A stretch of DNA of 64,000 bases from assembly GCF_000702505.1 (NCBI RefSeq), contig NZ_JNIM01000001.1, positions 2,170,001 to 2,234,000 of the forward strand. Direction: 5' to 3'. A program made the translations under genes and the position numbers. Origin of the DNA: Thermogemmatispora carboxidivorans (GTDB taxonomy: Bacteria; Chloroflexota; Ktedonobacteria; Ktedonobacterales; Ktedonobacteraceae). This document shows, piece by piece, positions 18,142 through 28,000 of the stretch. Below the pieces are notes generated by a model. That model saw only the letters and a list, made by a program, of their open reading frames with translations. It had not been told where the DNA came from and did no database searches. Every line of letters begins with the position of its first letter. The first letter of the stretch is position 1.

Positions 18142-19028
18142 GGCTTGCACCCCCAGACGGTCAGGAGGCCGCAGCAGGTGCGCTGGCGCTCCCATTCGGC
18201 GGGGAGGGCCCTCAAGGTCTCTTCGACCAGGCTCAGAGGGACCTGGTTGACGCTGGCCAATATGGGGGCGACGCTCTGCAGGGAGGCGAGCAGGTCGCGG
18301 CGAAAGAGGGGGGCGCCGTAGGCTTTGCCAAAGAGGGGGGTCTCATAGGCGCGAACGGTGGGATGGAGACCGAGGGAGCGCAGCCAGTCGGGGATTTGGA
18401 GCGGTGCGGTCAAATGGAGGCCGCGCCGGGCGGCCAGGGTTTCGAACCAGGCGCGGACGCGGGCCTGGTGTGGTCCCTCGTGGAAGACCTGGCCGGTGGC
18501 CTCGACGAATTCGAGCCAGCCACCTGGAGCGGTGACGCGCAGGAGGTCGCTGAGAACGCCGGGCCAGGCGGTGAGGGGGATGGCGGCGACGAGCAGGCGC
18601 TGATGGATGTAGTCGAAGGAGGCGTCGGGGAAGGGGAGGCCGCTGAGCAGGTCGGCCTGCACGGGCTGGCAGTTTGGCGGTAGGGGAGTGCGCAGGAGGG
18701 AGAGGTCTTTGTCGAGGGCGATGAGGCGAGCCTGGGGCCAGCAGCGGGCGGCCTCGCGGAGCCAGATGCCGCTGCCGGTGCCGACGTCGAGGATGGCGCG
18801 CGGGTCGCGGACGGGAGCCAGGAAGTGGCTGCCAAGGAACTGGCGTAGGGCGAAGTGTTGCAGGTCGAGGCGGTTCTGTTCCTGGCGGGTGCGCGGCAGC
18901 ACGTAGGTGTCGCCGGGACCGGTTGGGGTCAGGGCGCCGGGAGCCGTCGGAGACGGCGCGGCTGAGGCTGCAGTGGTGGAAGGGCTAGGAGAGGCCTGCA
19001 AGAGGTGCCTGAGCCAGTGGCGGATCAT
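18138..19028 (-). CDS. Class I SAM-dependent methyltransferase
   Basis: A 296-aa methyltransferase. The SAM-binding motif I is ILDVGTGSGIWLREAA (from residue 79), followed by an acidic residue at the end of beta-2 (LIALDKDLSLL), VQADLLSGLPFPDASFDYIH (motifs II-III) and LLRVTAPGGWLEFVEA (post-III). A Pro/Ser/Ala/Thr-rich stretch of about 30 residues precedes the domain. It overlaps both neighbours by ATGA, so the three genes form one coupled operon. The acceptor substrate is not evident; the layout resembles small-molecule (UbiE-like) enzymes. Confidence 0.88.
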   Translation of the reverse strand: MIRHWLRHLLQASPSPSTTAASAAPSPTAPGALTPTGPGDTYVLPRTRQEQNRLDLQHFALRQFLGSHFLAPVRDPRAILDVGTGSGIWLREAARCWPQARLIALDKDLSLLRTPLPPNCQPVQADLLSGLPFPDASFDYIHQRLLVAAIPLTAWPGVLSDLLRVTAPGGWLEFVEATGQVFHEGPHQARVRAWFETLAARRGLHLTAPLQIPDWLRSLGLHPTVRAYETPLFGKAYGAPLFRRDLLASLQSVAPILASVNQVPLSLVEETLRALPAEWERQRTCCGLLTVWGCKP

Positions 19029-19234
19029 GCGCGGCCCTCCTCTCGCTCTGAGCAGAGCAGACGGCGTAGTTGCTGAAAGCAGTGTGGCGAGGGATGCCGC
19101 GGCAAGAGGATCAGGTGCGGCTGGCTGAGGTCGATGGCCTGGTGCAGGAGCAGGCGCTGATGCTGATGGCAGCGCGCACAGGCATGTGAAGACCGCCCGT
19201 GCGCATCTGTTAAAGGCTGGGGTGACGTAGCCAT
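19025..19234 (-). CDS. Small Cys/His-rich protein coupled to the methyltransferase
   Basis: A 69-aa reading frame whose stop overlaps the methyltransferase start (ATGA at 19025-19028) and whose own ATG is preceded by AAAGGAG at good spacing, which argues that it is translated. It has CARCHQHQ, a C-x2-C-H pair, and further His and Cys residues, so it may bind a metal. No family recognised. It would be the first gene of the three-gene operon. Confidence 0.55.
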   Translation of the reverse strand: MATSPQPLTDAHGRSSHACARCHQHQRLLLHQAIDLSQPHLILLPRHPSPHCFQQLRRLLCSEREEGRA

Positions 19235-19629
19235 AGGTTGTATGTCTCCTTTCCTTTCAAGCTCCTAGAACAGGATAGTCAGGAGAGGAAAGGAAGCCTC
19301 TCAGAGCCTGTTCGAACTTTTTCCGAAGGAGGGGAGGGGTGAGAAAAAAACGCCTGTGCTATTCCTGTCTGAGCTGTTACTGCCAGGGGGAGATGCCTGT
19401 CCAGGACCACCCGCCGCTGAGCAGATAAACGCCGCTCAGGAAGGCACAAGCGCGTTTTTCGGTGCATAGCGGACGCGTCTGTCGAGCTGAATCGGTCAGG
19501 CCAGCAGCAGAGAGATCACGGTCGATCAGACACCAGAGAACGGGGCGTTAGCGGTAGACCCCTCTCCGATGCTGCCTGGTCTGAAGTACCATCCCCTGCC
19601 GGCGATGGCAGGCCGGGCGGTCGCTGCCC
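19235..19629. other. Intergenic region upstream of the methyltransferase operon
   Basis: 395 bases between the regulator's stop and the small first gene of the operon, all minus-strand. It should hold the operon's promoter and the regulator's terminator. I found no promoter or hairpin that I trust; short frames here are not protein-like. Confidence 0.4.
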
Positions 19630-21750
19630 CTATCGGTTGATGAACAGATCAGCCAGCTCGATCAGAGAACGTTCGTGGTGCCAGGGGTGGTCTTCTGCTC
19701 GCACCCGGCGATACAGGGCTAAGGTTTCTCTCTGCAGGCTTAGACTTTTCAGCGCGGTCGCTTTGTGCATGCACTCTATCAGCAGGCAGGTAAAGGTCTC
19801 TCGCTCCTGCTGAATGAGCGCTGTCTTGGTTTCATCTAGGAGAATCTCCACCTCCAGGCGGGCAGGAGTCGTTACCCTCACAGGCATGGTTTTTAGCTGG
19901 CTGTACGTCTCCCATGCTCGCCGACTATAGCCCTTCTCGGGAAAACGCATGGCTAGGTAGAGGTAGACCCGGCCAGTCCACAGTATAAGGTTATCTTCGC
20001 GAAAACGGAAGTCGGGGAGAGCTTCGCTCTCGCCTTCCAGCTCAAACCGCTCGTGTGCCTCTCCGAGAAGATGCAACGCAGTTTCTTCGCGGCCCAGATA
20101 GGCCCAAGCCGTTGCCTGCAGACAAAGCACACTGCTTTGCATCACTGAAGGGCATGCTGCCAGCAATGGTGTGGCTGGCTCCAGATGGGCTAGCATAGAG
20201 GATACCTGGAGCCTATCATAGTAGAAAGCTAGACTCAAGTCGCGTAAGGCTGCTATCTGCGCCGGTGCATGTCCGCTCAGGGCTGCCAGGTGTGCCGCCT
20301 TTCGCGAGAAGAGCTGTTTGGCCCGAAGGTCTCCCTGATGGTGGCTGGCGGCGATGCCCGCAATACGGTTGGCTTCTGCAGCCAGACGGGCTGCCAGGGA
20401 GTGCTGTGGCTTGCCAGGCTGGGCTAGGCCTTCTAGTAATGGCAGATAGCGGGGAAGGATCTCTTGGACGATGCCAATGCCTTGGCTGTTGAGTAGTTGC
20501 CAGCAGGCGGTGTTTGCTGCCGCACAGAGGGGCAGCAGCTCCTCAGCAGGTGGGAGAGCGTTCCGAGCTCCCGTCAGGGTGGTCAGTGGCAAAGCTGCCA
20601 GCGCGCCCAGCATCTGCCGGCGCGAGATGGTGTAATCGCGATCATGCTCGTGTGGTGGCACAGTGGCAAGCTCCTCTTGGAGACGACGGCGCAGCTCAGC
20701 CCAGGCGGTTGGGTCCAGCCTGCCCCGGCTGCGCTCCTGGAAATGGATCAGCAGGGCTTCGACGCGCCGCTGTTGCCAGACAAACCACAGAGGGCTACCA
20801 ACGGGCAAGGGCAGCGTCGGCAGGGCCGGATCAGGAGACGCTGCAGGCCCGAGGCTGCCAGGCTGGCGCAGGGGAGCAGCGGGGATGAGCAGGCTGGGCT
20901 GCGCTTCCTCGGCTGCATCTTCTGTCTGGGTCAAGCATACCATATCGGCAGGGGGCTTGACCAGCCGGAGCTGCTCCCAGGAGGGGAGGGAGTCACCTTG
21001 CTGGGCAGCGAGGGCCAGGACCTCCTCGTAGCAGCGGCGGGCTTCCCGTTCCTGGCTGTGCTGCAGCAGCACGTGTAGCCAGTCGCGCAGCGCCTCCTCA
21101 TCGGCAGGATCGGCCTGAAGCAAGGCGCGGAAGTGCTCGCTGACCAGCCAGAGCCGTCCTTGCCGGGTGTAGATCTGGGCGAGCCAGCGGCGGCACTGGC
21201 GCAGCATGGCCTGACCGTGCAGACGGGCCGCATGCACCCAGAGGCCGCCCTCCTCTTCGAGCAGCTCACCGCGAGTGAGGTAGGTGAGGGCCTGCTCCAG
21301 GAGAGGGAGAGCTGCTTCGGTGGTGCGGCCATGCTGCTCGGCGGCGGTCAGGAGGGCCTGGGAGGCGTCATAGTCGGTCCAGATGAGGGAGGGATCGGCC
21401 AGGGCATAGGAGGACTCGATGGTGAGGACGAGGTCCTTGCCGATGGCGCGGCGGAGCTGGTTGATGGCGTTGTAGAGGGTTTTGTCGAGAGAGAGGGAGT
21501 CGTCGGGGGAGGGCCAAAGGTCGTCTTGGAGGGTGCAGCAGGAGAGGCGGCGAGAGGGGGAGAGTAAGAGGCGTTTGAAGACGGAGCGGGCGGGGCGGCC
21601 TTTGCCCCAGGCGTGCTTAGGGAGGGGGAGCCAGGAGAGGTCAGGGGAGCGTTGGAGGACGAGCAAGGGGCCGAAGAGGAAGACGCGAAGGCGGCACGAG
21701 GGAGCAGGCTCCCAGGCAGGTGAGGGAGAGGCTGAGTGAGCCGAGACCAT
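19630..21750 (-). CDS. BTAD/TPR transcriptional regulator (SARP/AfsR-like)
   Basis: A 706-aa protein. Residues about 20-115 form an OmpR-like winged-helix domain (RLRVFLFGPLLVL; then LLSPSRRLSCCTLQDDLWP; DKTLYNAINQLRRAIG), followed by a bacterial transcriptional activator domain of helical repeats (about 130-255, EHFRALLQADPADEEALRDW). The middle is a proline-rich linker, and the C-terminal half is TPR-like. At about residue 376 there is a twin-arginine-like string, SRRQMLGALAALPLT, inside the protein. ATG 21750 is preceded by GGAGG; a GTG one codon earlier is possible. It probably activates a nearby operon, perhaps the methyltransferase genes downstream. Confidence 0.85.
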   Translation of the reverse strand: MVSAHSASPSPAWEPAPSCRLRVFLFGPLLVLQRSPDLSWLPLPKHAWGKGRPARSVFKRLLLSPSRRLSCCTLQDDLWPSPDDSLSLDKTLYNAINQLRRAIGKDLVLTIESSYALADPSLIWTDYDASQALLTAAEQHGRTTEAALPLLEQALTYLTRGELLEEEGGLWVHAARLHGQAMLRQCRRWLAQIYTRQGRLWLVSEHFRALLQADPADEEALRDWLHVLLQHSQEREARRCYEEVLALAAQQGDSLPSWEQLRLVKPPADMVCLTQTEDAAEEAQPSLLIPAAPLRQPGSLGPAASPDPALPTLPLPVGSPLWFVWQQRRVEALLIHFQERSRGRLDPTAWAELRRRLQEELATVPPHEHDRDYTISRRQMLGALAALPLTTLTGARNALPPAEELLPLCAAANTACWQLLNSQGIGIVQEILPRYLPLLEGLAQPGKPQHSLAARLAAEANRIAGIAASHHQGDLRAKQLFSRKAAHLAALSGHAPAQIAALRDLSLAFYYDRLQVSSMLAHLEPATPLLAACPSVMQSSVLCLQATAWAYLGREETALHLLGEAHERFELEGESEALPDFRFREDNLILWTGRVYLYLAMRFPEKGYSRRAWETYSQLKTMPVRVTTPARLEVEILLDETKTALIQQERETFTCLLIECMHKATALKSLSLQRETLALYRRVRAEDHPWHHERSLIELADLFINR

Positions 21751-21850
21751 CACAAACCTCCTCAGAGAACGGACGAGCCGAGAGCGCCGGAACGGGAGCG
21801 GGCGCGCTCGTGAGACGGATTGTTGGATAGGCGAAGAGAAGTATGGACAT

Positions 21851-21880
21851 ACGATAAGGGAGGGGGAAGGGAGTTGTCAA
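21851..21880 (-). promoter_or_regulatory. Promoter of the BTAD regulator gene
   Basis: On the minus strand TTGACA (21880-21875), 18 bases, TATCGT (21856-21851), about 100 bases before the start codon. Confidence 0.55.
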
Positions 21881-22042
21881 GTGGAGAGGGAGAGAAGAGG
21901 TGGCAAGGGGAGAGAGAGGCAGGCGGTGTTTCTGGGGGGAAGGTGATGCGCTGGGGAGCACTCCCTTGCTTCGGTCAGATACCCACGTGCTGGAAAGCCT
22001 TCGCAAAGCGATATTGGTGTTCCACGCCGGCGTTTCTCCCTT

Positions 22043-22080
22043 TCTGATAGACATAGTCGGTATCTATCACATATCAGAAC
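22043..22080. repeat. Dyad TTCTGATA ... TATCAGAA with nested arms
   Basis: TTCTGATA (22043-22050) and TATCAGAA (22073-22080) are exact complements 22 bases apart; GATAGA (22047-22052) and TCTATC (22064-22069) form an inner alternative. Candidate protein-binding site. Confidence 0.5.
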
Positions 22081-22230
22081 AGGGCGTCTCGGGCTTAAGC
22101 TGGCGGGAGAGGGTTGAGGGGGAGGCCGAAGGCTCCTTCCTCCACCTTCAAAGTCGCAGGCTGAGCCGAGACCCCTGGCGATGAGGGCCGTTTGAGCGAT
22201 CGATTCGAAACTCTCCGGAGCCAGCAACTA

Positions 22231-22255
22231 AATGCGGTCAGATTCTGACCGCATT
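22231..22255. promoter_or_regulatory. 25-bp palindrome (12-bp arms, one central base)
   Basis: AATGCGGTCAGA (22231-22242), a single T, then TCTGACCGCATT (22244-22255). Arms are perfect complements. With so small a centre it is more likely a dimeric protein's operator than an RNA hairpin. It lies 230 bases before the first CRISPR repeat. Confidence 0.65.
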
Positions 22256-22310
22256 ACCGTGAAAGCATGCATGTTTTACTCTTTATATGATAAAGATAAG
22301 ACTTATGCAC

Positions 22311-22355
22311 TCTCGAAACTCGCCCCTTGCGGCTTGCAAAAAACGAGTTTCGAGA
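22311..22355 (+). ncRNA. Perfect 12-bp hairpin in the CRISPR leader region
   Basis: TCTCGAAACTCG (22311-22322) pairs exactly with CGAGTTTCGAGA (22344-22355). The 21-base loop contains a further TTGC/GCAA pair and an A-run. Could be a structured leader RNA, a terminator of an upstream transcript or a binding site; the molecule type is inference. Confidence 0.4.
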
Positions 22356-22483
22356 AATATCGTAAGGCGATGTATTTTGAGAGGGGGAGGGAGAGAAAAA
22401 CGAGGCTCTTAGATGCCAAAAACGGGGCCTCAATCGTTGTAGTCTATGGAAGAAGTATCCCGGGTTCGCTTTCGTTGGGCGCG

Positions 22484-23565
22484 GTTGCAGAGGGGACGAT
22501 CCGCACGAGGATACTGAAAGAGACGAATGAATACCTGGCGAGAGGTATTGCTCATGAAGTTGCAGAGGGGACGATCCGCACGAGGATACTGAAAGCGGTA
22601 AGTTTTCTGGACTTGATCCAGGCTGGCAGCATTGTTGCAGAGGGGACGATCCGCACGAGGATACTGAAAGTCCTGGCTCGGATGGTTGTTGAGGTGAGTC
22701 AGGGAGTTGCAGAGGGGACGATCCGCACGAGGATACTGAAAGTTCGTCAAAGTAAGGATGTTGTTTCTTCTCTATACTGGCGTTGCAGAGGGGACGATCC
22801 GCACGAGGATACTGAAAGACTTAAAGGAAGCATCTACTTGCTGGCTGCAGAAATGTTGCAGAGGGGACGATCCGTACCGAGGATACTGAAAGGGTTGTAG
22901 CCAGCGAGTGTGGCAGGCTTCACGCGAGTGTTGCAGAGGGGACGATCTGTACCGAGGATACTGAAAGGTCTTGCTCGTATTCCAGATAGTACAGGTTGTG
23001 ACATTGCAGAGGGGACGATCCGCACGAGGATACTGAAAGGGCAGACTCCCATCAAGACCAGGCTCCATTCTTTACAGTTGCAGAGGGGACGATCCGCCTG
23101 AGGATACTGAAAGTCGCTCGTTCATGATGGACAGCATAGAGATTAAACCACGTTGCAGAGGGGACGATCCGCACGAGGATACTGAAAGCGATATAGGAGC
23201 AATATCGCACTGGGAAAAACTGCCGCAAGTTGCAGAGGGGACGATCCGCACGAGGATACTGAAAGATACGTCCTACGCTTGGGCTAGGGGAGTCACTTGT
23301 ACGTTGCAGAGGGGACGATCCGCACGAGGATACTGAAAGATCAATCCGCCGGCGGCATCGCATTTAGATATTTTAGTTGCAGAGGGGACGATCCGCACGA
23401 GGATACTGAAAGAAAATTCGCGCTGTAATGGCCGAGAAGCCGCCTTACTTGGTTGCAGAGGGGACGATCCGCGCGAGGATACTGAAAGAAGAGCCTGCAA
23501 GATCCTTGCTAGGCGGGGACTCCGAGAGTTGCAGAGGGGGTGATCCGTACGAAGATACTCAAAAG
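22484..23565 (+). CRISPR. CRISPR array: 15 repeats, 14 spacers, no cas genes in view
   Basis: The 37-base repeat begins GTTGCAGAGGGGACGATCC and ends GAGGATACTGAAAG. Repeats start at 22484, 22559, 22634, 22706, 22782, 22855, 22930, 23003, 23077, 23152, 23229, 23303, 23376, 23452 and 23528. Spacers are 35-40 bases. Repeats 6 and 7 carry an extra C (CGTACCGAGG in place of CGCACGAGG, 38 bases); repeat 8 starts with A; repeat 9 has CCTGAGG; repeat 14 has GCGCGAGG; repeat 15 is degenerate, with several changes. A decayed last repeat and an AT-rich left flank place the leader on the left with transcription to the right, giving crRNAs with an ACTGAAAG-type 5' tag. A GAAAG-ending long repeat and variable spacer length suit type I or III, but subtype cannot be assigned without cas genes. 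Confidence 0.97.
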
Positions 23566-23784
23566 AAGATACTAAATGGGATATCTCGAAAGAAGTATGC
23601 TGAACAGTTGATGAAAGAAATAAGAACGCTCCATCGGAGAATGCCCGCAGAAAGGCGAGAGATCACTGTCTGCACATAGCCATCGGCCAGCAATGGCGGA
23701 TGGTGCTGATCCCTGGCAAGGGTCTCGCCTGCCGGCCAGCCATTAGCTTCCCTTAGCCCTCGCAGCACCTGCCAGAGACACAGC

Positions 23785-25029
23785 TTAGGCTTCCAGCTCC
23801 TCAAGGAGATCCTCGCGCCCCTGCTCCCGCGTAAACTCCACTAGCTCTGACCACCCCAGCACCGGCACCGCCAGACGCTTACAAATATGCCCCATTACCT
23901 GAAGCAAGGACCCGCGGAAAAGCGGCTGTCTCCGACGCTGCTCGCGCTCCACAAAGAGCAGCGTCTGCTCCAGAGCACTGCGACGCCGCAGCTGCTCGTC
24001 CTTACACCAGAGCTGGAAAAAATACCCATCCTCCTGACGCACATTGCCCACATCGCTCGGGCGCAAAGGCTGCCGCTCGCCTGTGCTGGCCGCCTGAAAA
24101 AGGCGCGGCGAGAGCACAAGCTGCCACAAGCCGGCAGCGTTGCGCGCAATCCGCGCCTCATCCGGAAGCTGCAACCCCTGACGCGAAGCATAACGTTCGA
24201 TGACCTTGGGAACGTTGTCCTCGTCCAGCTCAGGAAACGAATAAGCAATCGCCGGCTTCTCCTGAATCAGTCGCTCGAAAAAGAGATCACGATGACCAGC
24301 GACAAGAGAGAACGCCAGATAGCGTTTCTTTACAGCATGCCGATAGTGCTCATCATAAGCGTGAGCCTCGACCACCGTCAACGGAAAGTAGGCCCGCGCC
24401 ACCTGCCGGATTGCATTAGGCCCCAGCTCCAGCTCAGACGGCAAATTATACTGTTCCCGATCACCTCGCCTGGCCAATTGCCGCAACCGTTCAGGATCGA
24501 AGTACGAGCCACTGTACAGGCGCGTAATCGTGCGGTCGCCCAATCGCACCGCCTCCACCTCCGAGAGAATCAGAGACTCACGCTCATAGTAGCTCCGCGG
24601 CAGCGGCTGCGAATCAAACGCCTCAAAATAGAGCAAGCGCTGACTTTCCAACGGACGCAGAAACAACCCACTCTGCAGCGAAGCCTGTCCCAGCTCGGTC
24701 AGACGCAAATCCGCATCATCGCCGCTGACGTGGCCCACCGTCCGCAGAAAGTCCAGCGTCTTCGCAACGACTGCCGGTGGCAGCCCAAAAAAGCGCACCA
24801 GCTCTGCTGCTGTTCGCAGCTCCGCCTCACCGATCGCACGCTCAAGAAAACGCTCCAGCAGCTCATAAGGACGCTTCTCATACTGACGACCACTGATACT
24901 CACCCGCCACAAAGGCAACAGCAGGCGAAACTGGCGCAGCGGCACCAGCTCCCCCATAGCCTGCACGATCTCAACGACGCGGTTGGGAGAAACAAAAAGA
25001 TTCCTGAGACGCTCCCCTCTTGTCTCCAT
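23785..25029 (-). CDS. Uncharacterised 414-aa protein with winged-helix-like region, last gene of conflict operon
   Basis: No family recognised. Residues about 55-120 read like a winged helix (ELRTAAELVRFFGLPPAVV, then KTLDFLRTVGHVSGDDADLR, LTELGQASL). The middle is a mixed alpha/beta region (YYERESLILSEVEAVRLGDR, then FPLTVVEAHAYDEHYRHAVK), and the C-terminus is basic and helical with LFVEREQRRRQPLFRGSLLQ and EQGREDLLEELEA. I see no clear nuclease motif. It lies 58 bases after the helicase gene on the same strand, and the CRISPR array begins 220 bases beyond its stop. A DNA-binding or effector subunit is plausible but unproven. Confidence 0.75.
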   Translation of the reverse strand: METRGERLRNLFVSPNRVVEIVQAMGELVPLRQFRLLLPLWRVSISGRQYEKRPYELLERFLERAIGEAELRTAAELVRFFGLPPAVVAKTLDFLRTVGHVSGDDADLRLTELGQASLQSGLFLRPLESQRLLYFEAFDSQPLPRSYYERESLILSEVEAVRLGDRTITRLYSGSYFDPERLRQLARRGDREQYNLPSELELGPNAIRQVARAYFPLTVVEAHAYDEHYRHAVKKRYLAFSLVAGHRDLFFERLIQEKPAIAYSFPELDEDNVPKVIERYASRQGLQLPDEARIARNAAGLWQLVLSPRLFQAASTGERQPLRPSDVGNVRQEDGYFFQLWCKDEQLRRRSALEQTLLFVEREQRRRQPLFRGSLLQVMGHICKRLAVPVLGWSELVEFTREQGREDLLEELEA

Positions 25030-25087
25030 CAGACGGACCCCTCTCCTGCTTCTCGCCCGCCTGCCGCACAGTGCCGCCCAGCTTCAT

Positions 25088-28000
25088 TCAGGCCACGCTG
25101 CCGCGCGCCAGGCGGGCCCGGCAGGTGCGGAAACTCAAGCATTCCCCCTGACAGCGAGCATACTCAAGTAGATCCCGCATCAACCGGCGAAAATCCTCGG
25201 CGGGCCTGCCTCCGCTCATCGCATTGAGCAACGTATCGCTGTCCCCGACGAGGATCAGCTGGTCACGCGCCCGCGTCAGCGCCACATTCAAGCGCCGGTG
25301 CTCTTGCAGAAACCCGATCGCATGACGGCGGTTACTGCGCGTAAAGCTATAGAGCACCAGATCACTTTCGCCCCCCTGGAACGAGTCAACCGTCGCAATC
25401 AGCGTCTGCGGCTTAAGACCGTCCTCGCTCGCCGCCTGCCTGAGTAACTCGCGAATGTAAGTGGCCTGCTCCTGATAGGGCACAATAATGCGCCAATCCC
25501 GCCCCTGCTGCTGTGCGCGTAGCACCAGCTCAACAATGATCCTGGCCTCGGCCTCGTTGTAATAGTGGCCCCGCTCCATACGATAGGAACTCTCCATCTC
25601 CGCCGTATCAATAAAGGTAAAAGAGGCAGGAAACAAAGGATCGCTTTCGCAGTGAGCATGCCACAAGCGAGGGAGACTGGCAGTCCGGAGCCTGTTGCCA
25701 TAGAACTGCGCTGAGACAAAGCGGGCAATGCGCTCGGGCATACGATACTGCTCAGTAAGCATGACAAAATGCTGCTCATCGACCCGCTCAACCAGCATCT
25801 CGAACATGCTCTTAGAGAGCAGGGTTTCAATATCACTCACCGCTTCCTCAGCGCCCTCTTCTTCGCTTATCGCCGCCTGTTGGCTCAGAGCAGCCAGGCG
25901 CTGGCGCACCGTCTGATCGACGATCGGCGGCAACTGCTGATGGTCGCCGAGCAGCACAGCGCGTTTGCCGCGCACCAGCGGTACTAGCAGATCAGCGAGA
26001 CTAATCTGGCCCGCCTCATCGACAAGCACCACATCAAAGGTCACATCTGAAAGGATGCGTGCCGTCGCCGAGCCAATGCAGGTAGCGCCGATCACGTTAG
26101 ACATACGCAACAGAGACGGATAAAGGTCCTGATGGCGAACCTCCAGCGTATGATGCCAGTCCCGTAACAACTGCAGCCGGTGGGTGAAGAGAGAACGCAG
26201 GCGACGCGACCAGCCCTCCGCAAAGTCCTGTAGCGACTGCAGCAACGAAGCATAATCGCTGGCCGGCGCGGGTAATTCCTCAGGAGGAAGCAGCGCCCTC
26301 AGCTCCATTAGAAAGCGCTGGAGCTGGCGAGCGACAGCCCCTTGCTCCTGCTGGAAAGCGCTCGCTGCCTGATTGTAGCGGCGCCGCAGAGAGCTGAGCG
26401 GCTCCTCCTGCTCAAGCTGAGCAAAGCGTCTGTCCAGGACAGCCAGATGAGAAGCTAGCTGCTGTAACTGCCCGCTGGTGGTCTGAAAAGCCTGTTGCAG
26501 CTCTGTCAGGCGCCGTTGCAAGCGAGGGAGGCGCCAGCGCCAGAAAGCGCCCAGCAGCGGCCAATGCAGACGACTCCTGGCCCTGGTGATGCTGCGAGTC
26601 AGACGCTCACCGCGCCGGCGGATCGTCTCTAGCCGCTGTTGACTCGTGGCATAACGCTGCTGGAGAGACTCGCGCTCCTGGTTGAACATCGCCTGTAGGC
26701 GCTGCTGCTCCTGACTATAGCGCATCCAGCTCATCCTACAGGCAGCGTTCAGCTCCGCGAGCCGCGCCTGAATCCGAGGGCTCAGCGCCACAAAACGATC
26801 GATCTCATCCTGGTGTGCGGCCAGCTTCTCAAACGCCTGGTGCAGTTCTGCCGTTCTCGTGAGCAGGCTAGTCTGCAGCGAACGGGCCCGCTCATCGATC
26901 AAGAGCGATCTCACTTCTGGCGAGACCAGCCGCTCCTGACCAACACGCAAGATATCCAGCTCTGAAGGAAGGCTCTGGAGCACGTTATCGACCGCCTTAT
27001 GCGTACGCGCTGTGACCAGCACGCGCTCACCTCGGCGGGCACAGGCGCGCACAATCTCACTGATCGTATGCGTTTTGCCCGTCCCCGGCGGTCCCTGCAC
27101 CAGCAGCAGATCCTTGACAGCTAAAGCCCGCCGGAAGGCAGTCGCCTGAGCCGCGTTGAGGTGCGGGTGAGGTTGGGGCAGAGGTTCTGAATAGGGCCGA
27201 TAGCGACCTTCTGCCAGGACCGCCAGCAGAGCAGGATTCTCCGCCCCCCCGGAGCGCAGCCTCTCGACCGCCTCCTGCTGCACGCGAAAGGCCGCCTCAC
27301 TGCCAAGCGGTAGAAAGGCTTGCGGCGGGCGCAGATCGTCGAGGTCGATGGCGTGCTCAAACTGAACGATGAAGCGGTCGCCCTGAACGTCCAGGACATG
27401 GCCGCGTAGCTCTCTGCGCTCTTCCAGCGCCAGAAAGAGGCCGCGCTCTAACTGCGCTGCCTGGGACGGATCAACCAGGCTAAAGATATAGATATCGCGA
27501 CTGCTGTAGCGAGCCTCACCGGCGGCGTCGACCTGCCTGTAGAAGATGGGCCGTTTGCTCTCCTCGTTGGCCTTCTCAATCTCGTGGGTCAAGTTGATGG
27601 TGCGCTCCAGGGTCGCTAGTAGCGATTCCTGGGCCGGCGTGAGAGCCTCCTGTTCTGCCTGAGCGAGCAGGGCCTCTGCCAGAGCCGCCTGCTGGGCGCG
27701 CAGCCTCGCCTGGTGTCTCTGACTGGCCTTGATGATTTGCTTATAGTCATTGCTGAGCCACTCTTGCCATGCCCGCGGGATCTCCTCAAACCCGTTGACA
27801 AAATACCACCTTTCCACTTCCAGCATGAGGGCCTCGCCGCGGGCCAGGGCGTCATGCTCCCGGTGGCCAAGCGGCTGCAGGCTCAGGGCGATATAGGCGT
27901 CGCCTTGGGATGAGGGGACCACTTTCAGGGCATAAGTACTGGTGCAGAGCAAAAGATACGGCTGTCCGCGCTCCCGATCAGGGCGCACCAGAACAGGAAT

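Larger units (their letters stand above)
21881..22483. other. Gene-free region with three dyads, leading into the CRISPR array
   Basis: About 600 bases with no supportable gene. The left part is purine-rich, the right part (22256-22440) is clearly more AT-rich than its surroundings and is in the position expected of the CRISPR leader. It contains three perfect or near-perfect dyads, listed separately. Confidence 0.55.

Noticed and set aside
18420-18460. tRNA-like TTTCGAACC string
   Set aside because: It lies inside the methyltransferase coding region and has no acceptor or anticodon stems around it.
22232-23101. Long plus- and minus-strand open frames across the CRISPR array
   Set aside because: They are produced by the regular repeat units; their translations repeat the same short string (EGTIRTRILK, FQYPRADRPLCN) at spacer intervals.
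23887-25227. 446-aa plus-strand open frame opposite the 414-aa conflict gene
   Set aside because: Very Arg/Gln/Leu-rich, no start signal; the minus frame has better composition and operon context.
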